A DNA stretch of 39,546 bases. It comes from Rhodospirillales bacterium 69-11. GTDB taxonomy: Bacteria > Pseudomonadota > Alphaproteobacteria > Acetobacterales > Acetobacteraceae. A program made the position numbers and the translations under genes. Location: positions 81,853-121,398 of the forward strand of contig MKTV01000021.1 of NCBI GenBank assembly GCA_001898425.1. The letters are read 5' to 3'. A model generated the notes under the pieces. That model was given only the letters and a program-made list of their open reading frames with translations. It made no database searches and had not been told where the DNA came from. Of this stretch, positions 32,388 through 39,546 are shown piece by piece (positions within the stretch are counted from its first letter, which is position 1; every line of letters begins with the position of its first letter).

Positions 32388-34799
32388 TCAGAACGTCTTC
32401 ATGAAGGCGATCAGCGCGTTCTTGTCGGCGTCGCTCAATGCCGGTTCGGCCGACTGCATGGACGTGCCGAAATAATGCCCCCGGTTGACGACGAAGTCCG
32501 GACACTTGTTCAGCGCCAGCAGGGGCCTCGCGAGATTCGCGAAATGAGTGCGCAGTTGCTCGTCCGTGGCATCCGCGGGCAGGGTCAGCAGGTCGAGCTT
32601 CAGGCGCAGCAGCAGCCGCGCGAGCTGCAGGTAATGCGCCCCGATGTCACCCCCCTCCGCCAGGGGTTGCAGGTTGGCGAGCAGGTTCACCGGCACGCCG
32701 GCCGGGATCGGACCAAGCCGGATGCCGCCATCCGCTTCGAACAGTCGCGGCACGACATGGCGCACGGCACGCAGCGGTTCGGGGATGAAGCCGGCCGGGA
32801 TGATCAGGAAGCTGCGTGCCGTGGTGCGGTCGATGACGCCGGGCACCTTGTCGCCGAGGATCGCGTCCTTCCGGCGCCGCTCCGGCCAGAGCATCTGCTC
32901 CATCGACGCCTGGAACACCCGCACGCGCGCGGCGACCGACGGATCATGCTCATAAGGACCGACGGTGTTGTTCAGCAGGAACGGCGCCGTGGACCAGACG
33001 CTGACCAGCGATGGCGGGCGAGTGTAGCCGCGGCCACCGGCCGGCATCACGTACGGCCGAGCGTCGCCGGTGAAGGGGTCGTGCACGGTGATCGCCCCGA
33101 CCGAGGGCAGCGACTTGTAGCTGGCGGAGGAGAAATCGTTCCAGATGTTGCCGGAGAGTGCATTGGTCGCGAGCGGACTGCAGGCGTTCGTCTGGAGCAA
33201 GGTCACGGGGACCCGCGCCTCCGTCGACAGGAAGTTGTCCTGCAGGAAGTCGGGCGCGGCGACGATCTCGCGCATCTTCGCCTTGAACGCGTCGGTGCGC
33301 GTCCAGGCCCAGTAGCGGTCCCAGCAGCGCATGTAGTTCGGCCCCGCGCAGCCTTGCAGGTTGGCCTCGGCCGGGATCGGGGCGGGCAGCTTGCTGGAAT
33401 GGCAGCGCGCGCAGGTCTCGGCGAACACCGTCTTGCCGCGATCGAGGATGGCGGCGTCGGTTTCCAGGTAGGCGGCGCCCCCCGGTGCGTCGGCCAGGTG
33501 ATCCGGTTGCCCCGCATGCAGGAAGAACCGCGCCATGTCGGGCGTGCCTTGTTCGGTGGCCTGCCAGTAGGCCGAGTTGCGCTGCGCCGTAGCGATGCGG
33601 ATCGGCGTGATCGGCTTGCCGCCGATCACGGGATTGAAGTGGCGGAGCCACTCCTCACTGTACAGTCCGATGTTCAGGTAGACCCGGTTGAGCGCCCCGA
33701 GCGCGCCGACGGCATCGGACCCGTCCTTCAGCACGTGCGGCGTGAAGACGGTTCCGGGCTTCTGGAAGAACTGGGTGAGCGGCCCTGACGAGACGAAATC
33801 GTTGAACTGCCGGTTGTTCCTCTCGGGCCCGACGATGCTCTCTTTTCCCCATCGCAGCGCCTGGGCCATGCGCGCGCCCAGGTTGTAGATCGCGTTCATG
33901 GTGCGGGGGTTGTTGATGTTGTCCGTCGAGACCAGAGACGTGTCCATCGCGCCCGGACGATATGTGTGCACCAGCTGGAACATGAAGTTCCGTGGATCGG
34001 CGCCGTAGACGAAGATTCGATCGACCCACATGTATTGTGCGCCGACCGTCGAGTTCAGTTCGGACCATTGCGGGTGTGCGGCGTCTGCGGGCGGATGGAT
34101 CGGGCTTGGTCCGACATGGCAGAAGCCGCAGCTCATTCCCACGCGATAGGGCCGCACCAGCTTGGGGTCGTCATAGTACGACGGGTCGGAATAGTAGCGC
34201 TCCGGATCCCAGCGCTCGCGTGCGGCTTCGTCGAAATCGGGGTTGGTGAACAGGCGCAGGCCGACGATCCCGCTGGGTTCGCCGAAATAGGAGCCGACGG
34301 GCACGGTCTTCCCGCGCGATCCCAGGGCGACCCCGGGATACTTCGCCGGATCCGCGAAAGGATCGGGGGGGCAGGCATCGCGACGCTTGTCGAGCCACAG
34401 GCCGAAGCGCGCCGGATCCGGGCCGTCGGCCTTTTCGAAGCAGGGCTCGTTGACGACCCCCAGCCAATCCCAGCGGCTGTCGCGATCGGCCTTCTGGCCG
34501 GGATGCGAGGTCACGATCTTCAGCAGGTCGAACGCGCCGAAGGTGCTGCGTGTCATGCCGTCCCAGAAACGGTCATTGCCGCCGGTCCAGACCAGCCACA
34601 TGTTCCGGCCGCGCACTTCCTCCGGCGTCAGCGGGATGCCGTTGTCCATGTCATGGAAGTAGTCCTCGCTGGCCTGTGGCAGGCTGGCGGCCGTTCGCCC
34701 GGCGCGCTTGGCCTCGTCCAGCGGCTGTGCGGCCGCGAAGCCAATCGCCAAGAGTGTCGTCGCGAGCAGGGTGACTGCCCCCTTCACTCTGGCCGGCAT
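32388..34799 (-). CDS. Large di-heme c-type cytochrome (803 residues), RoxA-like superfamily
   Basis: A secreted protein with a cleavable signal peptide (residues 1-24, ending FAAAQ) rather than a retained anchor. Heme motifs are CGFCH at 224-228 and CARCH at 463-467, 239 residues apart. The equivalent of the PYLHNGSVPT block is APFLLNNTVGPY (605-616), and the end ADKNALIAFMKTF matches the C-termini of the two smaller cytochromes, so all three are related. The additional length lies in a roughly 200-residue N-terminal region and in the region after the second heme, which has extra Cys and many aromatic residues. First gene of the operon, four bases before the GMC gene. It could be the catalytic oxygenase or peroxidase of the set; this is inference. 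Confidence 0.85.
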   Translation of the reverse strand: MPARVKGAVTLLATTLLAIGFAAAQPLDEAKRAGRTAASLPQASEDYFHDMDNGIPLTPEEVRGRNMWLVWTGGNDRFWDGMTRSTFGAFDLLKIVTSHPGQKADRDSRWDWLGVVNEPCFEKADGPDPARFGLWLDKRRDACPPDPFADPAKYPGVALGSRGKTVPVGSYFGEPSGIVGLRLFTNPDFDEAARERWDPERYYSDPSYYDDPKLVRPYRVGMSCGFCHVGPSPIHPPADAAHPQWSELNSTVGAQYMWVDRIFVYGADPRNFMFQLVHTYRPGAMDTSLVSTDNINNPRTMNAIYNLGARMAQALRWGKESIVGPERNNRQFNDFVSSGPLTQFFQKPGTVFTPHVLKDGSDAVGALGALNRVYLNIGLYSEEWLRHFNPVIGGKPITPIRIATAQRNSAYWQATEQGTPDMARFFLHAGQPDHLADAPGGAAYLETDAAILDRGKTVFAETCARCHSSKLPAPIPAEANLQGCAGPNYMRCWDRYWAWTRTDAFKAKMREIVAAPDFLQDNFLSTEARVPVTLLQTNACSPLATNALSGNIWNDFSSASYKSLPSVGAITVHDPFTGDARPYVMPAGGRGYTRPPSLVSVWSTAPFLLNNTVGPYEHDPSVAARVRVFQASMEQMLWPERRRKDAILGDKVPGVIDRTTARSFLIIPAGFIPEPLRAVRHVVPRLFEADGGIRLGPIPAGVPVNLLANLQPLAEGGDIGAHYLQLARLLLRLKLDLLTLPADATDEQLRTHFANLARPLLALNKCPDFVVNRGHYFGTSMQSAEPALSDADKNALIAFMKTF

Positions 34800-34811
34800 G
34801 CCTATCCCCCC

Positions 34812-34868
34812 TCGCGGTTATTTCCGCGACTGCACCATGGATGTGGGTGCCACATCAACACTGATGTG
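34812..34868. promoter_or_regulatory. Operator-like inverted repeats upstream of the cytochrome/GMC operon
   Basis: In the 223-base gap 34800-35022, three half-sites alternate in orientation: GATGTG at 34840-34845, CACATC at 34851-34856 and GATGTG at 34863-34868. Their centres are 11 and 12 bases apart, about one helical turn. The left pair is part of GATGTGG-GTG-CCACATC, and the right pair part of CACATCA-ACAC-TGATGTG. Nearer the gene, TCGCGG-TTATTT-CCGCGA at 34812-34829 is another perfect inverted repeat, 13 bases before the start codon, possibly a leader hairpin. This arrangement suits a dimeric regulator binding cooperatively. The rest of the gap (34869-35022) shows nothing I can name. 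Confidence 0.5.
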
Positions 34869-35022
34869 CGATCGGACCTGTGCGCGCCTGCGCTCCGATG
34901 CGCCTCGCACCGGCGACGACGAGACCGGACACGAAACGTAATCGCCAGCAACGCGCCGGCTCCGACCGCTCGGTTTCGCGACAGGTGTGACCCTGGCCCG
35001 TGCCGGTCCGGGGGCTGCCCGC

Positions 35023-36534
35023 TCAGGATCCGAGGGATGAAGGCGAACGGTCACCCGCGTCGTTGGGACGGGCGACCCCGGCCCGCTCCATCTTCACCCT
35101 GGGCGGTCTCCCGATCCAAGGTGGCACGCGGGCGATGCGGAGCAGGCCGGCGACGCTGGACAGACCACGCAGCGAGCGCCGCGCTTCCAGCATGATGTCG
35201 CGCATCATCAGGCGGCTGCTCGTTCCGGCCGCCTCCTCCACGAAGGACAGCTGGTGCAGGGCGAGCAGGCCGAGGACGAACGCGATGCCGAAGAAGAAGG
35301 TCCAGGCGTGGAAGTTCAGCACCTGGACGGTGACGTCCTGCAGTCCGCCTCTCCACGTGAATGCCAGGGTCAGTTCGTGTGTCGCGAAGAAGTCCGCGCA
35401 CAGGCCGCCGACGATCGGTGCGACGGCGGCACAGCTCGCGCTCACGACGCCACTGGCCGCCAGGAACGAGGTCGCCTGCCCCGCGGGTGAGAGCTTCATC
35501 GCGATGTTGCCGGTGGCGAGCGTCACGCCGGCGATCGCGATGCCCATCAGGACGTGAATGCCCAGCAGCAGGTAGAAGGTGATCGGCTTCGCCCATGCCA
35601 GACCGGTCAGGCTCCAGGCCAAGGTGCACAGCAGGAACAGGGGCGCGGCGAAACGCAGCACGGCCTTGTTGCTGAACCGGTCGCTCAGGCTGCCCCATAG
35701 CCCAATCGCCGCGATGTTGCTCAGCTGGCTCGCCGTGCTGAGGACGATGACGGTGCGCAGCGGGTAATCGAGGCTCTTGAGCATGTAGACGGCGAAGAAC
35801 GGGGAGGCGAGGTTCGCCGCGAAGTTCCACGAGGCGAGGAACGCCATGAGGCGGCGGAAATTCCTGTGGCGGAATGGCGCGATCAGCAGGGGAAGCATCG
35901 GCGTGTGCTTCGTTGCCGGGGGCATGGGCTGATCGGGCGTGATCGACAAGAGCCGAACCCCGAGGAACCCGATGGCGGCGCTGACCAGGAACAGGCCGGC
36001 GTAGGAGGTTCCCGGCACGGCGAACGTCATGCGGCCCAGGAAGTCCACCAGGACGCCGCCAGCGAGCGCAAGCGCGGTTGCCATCGCGGTGTTGGCCGCA
36101 GCGCGCCGTCCGAAGAAGCGGCCGAACTCGGTCTCGGGAACGAGGTCGCGCATCCAGGAATTCCAGGCGCACCCCGCGACCGCCGCGGCGGCCTGGTAGA
36201 CGGCGATGGAGGCCACCAGGATGGCCACGCTGGAGCCGCCCCCGACGAAGGGGGCGAGCGCCGCGACGATCAGGAAGCAGCGGCCGATCCCCGCGCTCCA
36301 GGTGCAGATGGCACGGCGCCGGCGGAGGCGCTCCACCAGGATGACGCCGGGGAATTGCAGGAACTGCACGGCGAACGGCACCGCCGCGAGCAGGCCGATC
36401 GCGAAGTTGCTGGCGCCGAGAGCAAGGGCGAAGCCGGTCAGGAAAACACCCGTACTCAGCGTGCTCATCGCCTCGCTCGCCAGGGCGTCGTAGGTGAGGA
36501 GCCGGAAGGTCCGGTTCAGGTCGGTCGCGGTCAT
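35023..36534 (-). CDS. MFS-family transporter
   Basis: A 503-residue membrane protein with about twelve hydrophobic helices and the basic loop VERLRRRRAI after helix 2 (about residues 67-77) that corresponds to the conserved MFS loop 2-3 motif; a similar site in the second half is LSDRFSNKAVLR. The N-terminus (FRLLTYDALASEAMSTLSTGVFLTGFALALGAS) is typical of a group of uncharacterised bacterial MFS proteins. The substrate is unknown. The gene lies 50 bases after the ABC permease gene on the same strand and 223 bases before the large cytochrome gene, so it may close the ABC transcript. Confidence 0.85.
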   Translation of the reverse strand: MTATDLNRTFRLLTYDALASEAMSTLSTGVFLTGFALALGASNFAIGLLAAVPFAVQFLQFPGVILVERLRRRRAICTWSAGIGRCFLIVAALAPFVGGGSSVAILVASIAVYQAAAAVAGCAWNSWMRDLVPETEFGRFFGRRAAANTAMATALALAGGVLVDFLGRMTFAVPGTSYAGLFLVSAAIGFLGVRLLSITPDQPMPPATKHTPMLPLLIAPFRHRNFRRLMAFLASWNFAANLASPFFAVYMLKSLDYPLRTVIVLSTASQLSNIAAIGLWGSLSDRFSNKAVLRFAAPLFLLCTLAWSLTGLAWAKPITFYLLLGIHVLMGIAIAGVTLATGNIAMKLSPAGQATSFLAASGVVSASCAAVAPIVGGLCADFFATHELTLAFTWRGGLQDVTVQVLNFHAWTFFFGIAFVLGLLALHQLSFVEEAAGTSSRLMMRDIMLEARRSLRGLSSVAGLLRIARVPPWIGRPPRVKMERAGVARPNDAGDRSPSSLGS

Positions 36535-36584
36535 ACGGCGCTCGTCTCCCGGCTACTGCGAACGCCGCCGACCGGGGACGCCCA

Positions 36585-37616
36585 TCAATTCCCTTCCTTC
36601 GCGATGTCCGGCTCGCGCGTTTCCGACCGCCGTACCAGGATCGAGAGCGCGACCGCGATGATCAGCGCGCCGCCATAGAACAGGTTCTGGATGAACACCT
36701 GAATCCCCATCAGCGACAGCCCGTAGATCCCGGTCACCAGGAAGTACACCGCCGCGAACGATCCCCAGGCATTGAACCGCCCCGGCACGATCGCGGTGGA
36801 TCCCAGGAACGCCGCTGCGAACGCCGGCAGCATGAAGCTGTCGCCCGAATTCGGATCCGCCGACGCGCTCGTTCCCGCGTAGAGCACGCCCGCCAGCGCG
36901 GCGATGCAGGAGCCGCCCATCAACGCCCCGAAGCGCAGCTTCCCGACCGGCAGCCCCGAGAGTCGTGCCACGCGCCGTCCCCGGCCGACGAACAGCAGCT
37001 GCCGGCCGATCGGCGTGTAGGTGAGGAAGTACCAGAGTGCCGCCACCAGCAGCACCGCATAGACGAAGCCGAGCGAAATGCCGAAGACCTGCGGCACGAT
37101 CACCAGCTCCACGAGTGTCGGGGAGATGCCGGAGATCATGTTGCTGTGGCTGATCCACAGCGTGATGCCTGCGACCACCGATCCGACGCCCAGCGTGGCG
37201 ATGATCGACTCGATGCCGATGACCACGACCAGGATGCCATTGATCGTGCCGACGATCAGGCCTGCCACGATGGAGGCGAGGATGGCCCAGCCCACCGGCA
37301 CCCCGAGTTGCGCGTTCAGCACCGCGATCAGCATCGCCGAGAGCGACAGCACCGACGCGGCCGAGAGGTCGTACTCGCTCGAGGTCAGCGTCACCACCAG
37401 CGAGCACGTCAGGACCACCAGGACGGCCTGCGAATTGAAGATCGACGTGAAGTTCTGCAATTGCAGGAAGCTGTCGGGCTCCAGCACGCTGAACAGTACG
37501 ATCGTCAGGGCCCAGGCGAACAGCAACGCGTAGCGATGACAGAACTGCGCCACCGGGCTCTGGCGCGGCGTCAGCGCCTCACGCGGAGTGGCGGAGGTCC
37601 GACCCGAGGCATTCAT
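36585..37616 (-). CDS. ABC transporter permease, ribose/sugar type (RbsC-like)
   Basis: A 343-residue permease of the branched-chain/ribose (BPD_transp_2) family with eight to ten helices. Characteristic segments are VLTCSLVVTLTSSEYDLSAASVLSLS, the GTINGILVVVIGIESIIATLG loop that contacts the ATPase, and GRGRRVARLSGLPVGKLRF. The ATG at 37616 has AGGA at suitable spacing; a TTG two codons upstream is less likely. The start lies inside the ATPase gene, a 38-base overlap, so the pair is translationally coupled. With the ATPase and the binding protein it forms a sugar-type importer; the solute is not known. Confidence 0.9.
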   Translation of the reverse strand: MNASGRTSATPREALTPRQSPVAQFCHRYALLFAWALTIVLFSVLEPDSFLQLQNFTSIFNSQAVLVVLTCSLVVTLTSSEYDLSAASVLSLSAMLIAVLNAQLGVPVGWAILASIVAGLIVGTINGILVVVIGIESIIATLGVGSVVAGITLWISHSNMISGISPTLVELVIVPQVFGISLGFVYAVLLVAALWYFLTYTPIGRQLLFVGRGRRVARLSGLPVGKLRFGALMGGSCIAALAGVLYAGTSASADPNSGDSFMLPAFAAAFLGSTAIVPGRFNAWGSFAAVYFLVTGIYGLSLMGIQVFIQNLFYGGALIIAVALSILVRRSETREPDIAKEGN

Positions 37617-39129
37617 GGGCAATCCTATCCTTTGTGAGATCCGCGCCGCTCAGCTCCGTCGCGACCCGGCCGCGCCGGAAGATCAGCACGCGCTGGCACA
37701 GCATCGCCAACTGCTCGTGGTCTCCGCTCAGGCACAGCACGCTGCCGCCACGCGACGCGAAGTCGCGGATGATGGTGAAGATCTGCTCGCGCGCGCCGAT
37801 ATCCACGCCCTGCGTCGGCTCCTGCAGGATGAGCAGCTTCGGTGCCAGTTGCAGCCACTTCGCCAGCAGCACCTTCTGCTGGTTGCCGCCGCTCAGCGCC
37901 TCGAGCGGCAAGGTCGGGTCCGCCGGCCTCACCCCCAGGCGCTGGAGTTGCGCCCGCGCGTGGCTGTCCATCGCGCGCCCGCGCAGCCAGCCGCGGTAGA
38001 ACCGGTGGAGCACCGGCAGGGTGACGTTTTCGCTGATCGTCAGCTCGCCGATGCACCCTTCGCGGAGCCGTTCGCCCGGCACGTAGCAGATGCCGGCCTT
38101 GATCGCGGCCCCGGGCGTCATCCCGCGGAGGTCGTAGCTTCGGGTGCCGAGGCGCAGATGGCCGGTTCGCGCCGGCAGCCCGCCGATCAGCAAGGGCCCG
38201 ATCTCGGCGAAGCCTGATCCGATCAGGCCGGACGCCCCGACGATCTCACCGGGCGCGAGCGACAGGGCGACGCCGCGCACCCCGGCGCCCGACAGATCCT
38301 GTACGTCGGCCAGGTGGTCCGAACGGCTGGGCGGCGCAGGGCGGGTCTCGGCCGGCGGAATGTCGTGACCGACGATCAGGCGCACGAGGTCCGCGCGGGA
38401 GAAGCCGGACGTGGGACCGCTGCCGGCGACGCGTCCGTCGCGCAGGACGGTGATCCGGTCGGTGACCGCGGCGACTTCGTCGAGATCGTGCGAGACGAAC
38501 ACCACGCCGAACCCCGCGTGCTGCACCCGCTTCACCGTCTCGAACAACTGGCCGACGTTGGAATCCGCGAGGTTGGCGGTGGGTTCGTCGAGGATCAGGA
38601 TTCCGCGCTGCACCCCGGTGTCCGACTGCAATTGCCGGATCTCGTCCACCGCGCGGATGATCGCCAGCATCGGGCGTTGCCACGGCCGGAGCGTCTCCAC
38701 CGCGGCGCGCGGATCGACCGCCATGCCGAACTCGTGCAGCAGCGCCTCGCAGCGGCGGACCTCGGCGCTCCAGGCGATGCGTTTCAGCCGCTGTTGCGCG
38801 AGCGCCCCGATGCGCAGGTTCTCGACCACCGAGAGCGAGGCGACCAGGCCCGGATCCTGGTGCACGAAGGCCATGCCGAGGGAGCGGAACACGCCGGGCG
38901 CGAGCGGCAGCCGCACGGGCTTGCCGTCGATGAACAGCTCCGCCCCAGGCTCCGGTGCGTGATAGGCCCCCAGGATTTTGATGAACGTCGACTTGCCGGA
39001 CCCGTTATGCCCGACCAGGCCGTGCACCGAACCGCTTTCGACGGTCAGCGAGACGTCATCCAGTGCGAGCGTGCCCCCGAAGCGCTTGCTGAAGTGCCGC
39101 GCTTCGAGGATCGGCGTGCCGGTCACCAT
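37579..39129 (-). CDS. Sugar ABC transporter ATP-binding protein with two nucleotide-binding domains (RbsA-like)
   Basis: A 516-residue duplicated ATPase. Domain one has Walker A GHNGSGKST (40-48), Walker B ILILDEPT (177-184) and the H-loop FVSHDLDE (about 211-218); its signature is degenerate (LRPWQRPML, about 147-155). Domain two lacks a true Walker A (GLIGSGFAEIG, as in RbsA-type proteins), has the signature LSGGNQQK (412-419), and its Walker B reads LLILQEPT (432-439) with Gln where Asp is normal. The two domains would combine at one fully active site. It starts seven bases after the binding-protein gene and overlaps the permease gene by 38 bases. The call is firm; the substrate is unknown. 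Confidence 0.92.
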   Translation of the reverse strand: MVTGTPILEARHFSKRFGGTLALDDVSLTVESGSVHGLVGHNGSGKSTFIKILGAYHAPEPGAELFIDGKPVRLPLAPGVFRSLGMAFVHQDPGLVASLSVVENLRIGALAQQRLKRIAWSAEVRRCEALLHEFGMAVDPRAAVETLRPWQRPMLAIIRAVDEIRQLQSDTGVQRGILILDEPTANLADSNVGQLFETVKRVQHAGFGVVFVSHDLDEVAAVTDRITVLRDGRVAGSGPTSGFSRADLVRLIVGHDIPPAETRPAPPSRSDHLADVQDLSGAGVRGVALSLAPGEIVGASGLIGSGFAEIGPLLIGGLPARTGHLRLGTRSYDLRGMTPGAAIKAGICYVPGERLREGCIGELTISENVTLPVLHRFYRGWLRGRAMDSHARAQLQRLGVRPADPTLPLEALSGGNQQKVLLAKWLQLAPKLLILQEPTQGVDIGAREQIFTIIRDFASRGGSVLCLSGDHEQLAMLCQRVLIFRRGRVATELSGADLTKDRIAHECLGSDLRHSA

Positions 39130-39136
39130 GCGCGGG

Positions 39137-39546
39137 CTATTTCACGCCCCACAGTGCCTCGTAGCCCTTCTGCGCCGCGTCGCCGTAGCCGACGCCGTAC
39201 TTGGCCGGCACGCCGGCGGCTTCCACGTCCTTCTTGGTGAAGGCGCGCACGCCCACAACGTAGTCCTTCACCAGCGGCTGCTTCAGCAGGACGCGCATGT
39301 CCTGGTCCAGGATCGCGCCGGCCAGCCAGGTCGTGTCCTCGCCGGAGTCGAAATCCACCACGTTGCCGGTTCGGATCATGTCGAGCACGGCGGGCGTGTT
39401 GTTGAACGACGCAACCTTCACGCGCGTCGAGGCGCCGGTGGTGATGATCGCCGGCACGACGAACTGGACCATCCCGTCATAGATCGGGATCACGTAGTTC
39501 AGGCTCCGGTCGGCCAGGATGGCGCTTTGCACCGTCGGGCCGATCT
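39137..39546 (-). CDS. Sugar ABC transporter periplasmic substrate-binding protein (C-terminal part)
   Basis: The frame runs off the right edge of the window, so only the last 136 or so residues are present. They show the second lobe of a type I periplasmic-binding protein: NYVIPIYDGMVQFVVPAI, KVASFNNTPAVLDMI, the family-typical DFDSGEDTTWLAGAILDQD and the end YEALWGVK. These resemble binding proteins of ribose/sugar importers, in line with the RbsA- and RbsC-like genes directly downstream. An internal GTG at 39532 is not the real start. This is the first gene visible of the importer operon. Confidence 0.85.
   Translation of the reverse strand, partial: IGPTVQSAILADRSLNYVIPIYDGMVQFVVPAIITTGASTRVKVASFNNTPAVLDMIRTGNVVDFDSGEDTTWLAGAILDQDMRVLLKQPLVKDYVVGVRAFTKKDVEAAGVPAKYGVGYGDAAQKGYEALWGVK

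Overview
The window is GC-rich, densely coded DNA with no RNA genes, CRISPR array, insertion sequence or phage gene that I could see. An aa3/caa3-type oxidase of the A2 subclass, gluconate-dehydrogenase-like GMC proteins, a TAXI-TRAP transporter, Baeyer-Villiger monooxygenases and RoxA-like di-heme cytochromes together suggest an aerobic alphaproteobacterium. The Acetobacteraceae/Rhodospirillales are the best guess; this is inference from gene content, not a phylogenetic placement.

Layout. (1) 1-5423, plus strand: end of a terminal-oxidase operon (coxB with a fused cytochrome c domain, coxA, coxC, a subunit IV-like protein, ctaG), closed by an orphan periplasmic binding protein. (2) 5470-5784, minus: a small secreted four-cysteine protein. 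(3) 6075-12303, minus: a tightly packed five-gene operon, read as TPP enzyme, enolase-superfamily dehydratase, internally duplicated membrane protein, gluconate-dehydrogenase subunit 3-like protein, GMC flavoprotein. (4) 12653-15422, plus, divergent from it: an SDR and a family 15 glycoside hydrolase. (5) 15552-18913: a TAXI-TRAP transporter with divergent binding-protein and permease genes. (6) 19041-26802, minus: patatin-like membrane phospholipase, two Baeyer-Villiger monooxygenases and a luciferase-like flavin monooxygenase. (7) 27020-27460, plus: a small protein of unknown function. (8) 27496-34799, minus: an operon of three di-heme c-type cytochromes and one GMC oxidoreductase. (9) 35023-39546, minus: an MFS transporter and a sugar-type ABC importer whose binding-protein gene runs off the window.

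How the parts may work together. Block 3 plus block 4 reads like a sugar/sugar-acid oxidation route: glucan hydrolysis, flavin-dependent oxidation, dehydration, 2-keto-acid chemistry. Blocks 6 and 8 read like oxidation of a hydrophobic, possibly isoprenoid or cyclic-ketone compound: RoxA-like cytochromes and a GMC enzyme, then Baeyer-Villiger ester formation and a hydrolase. Both are hypotheses from family and context. The most novel-looking parts are the three-cytochrome/GMC operon with a three-half-site operator-like element just upstream, and the membrane protein made of two copies 137 residues apart.

Convergent gene pairs at 15423-15551, 18914-19040 and 27461-27495 carry perfect inverted repeats suited to be bidirectional terminators.
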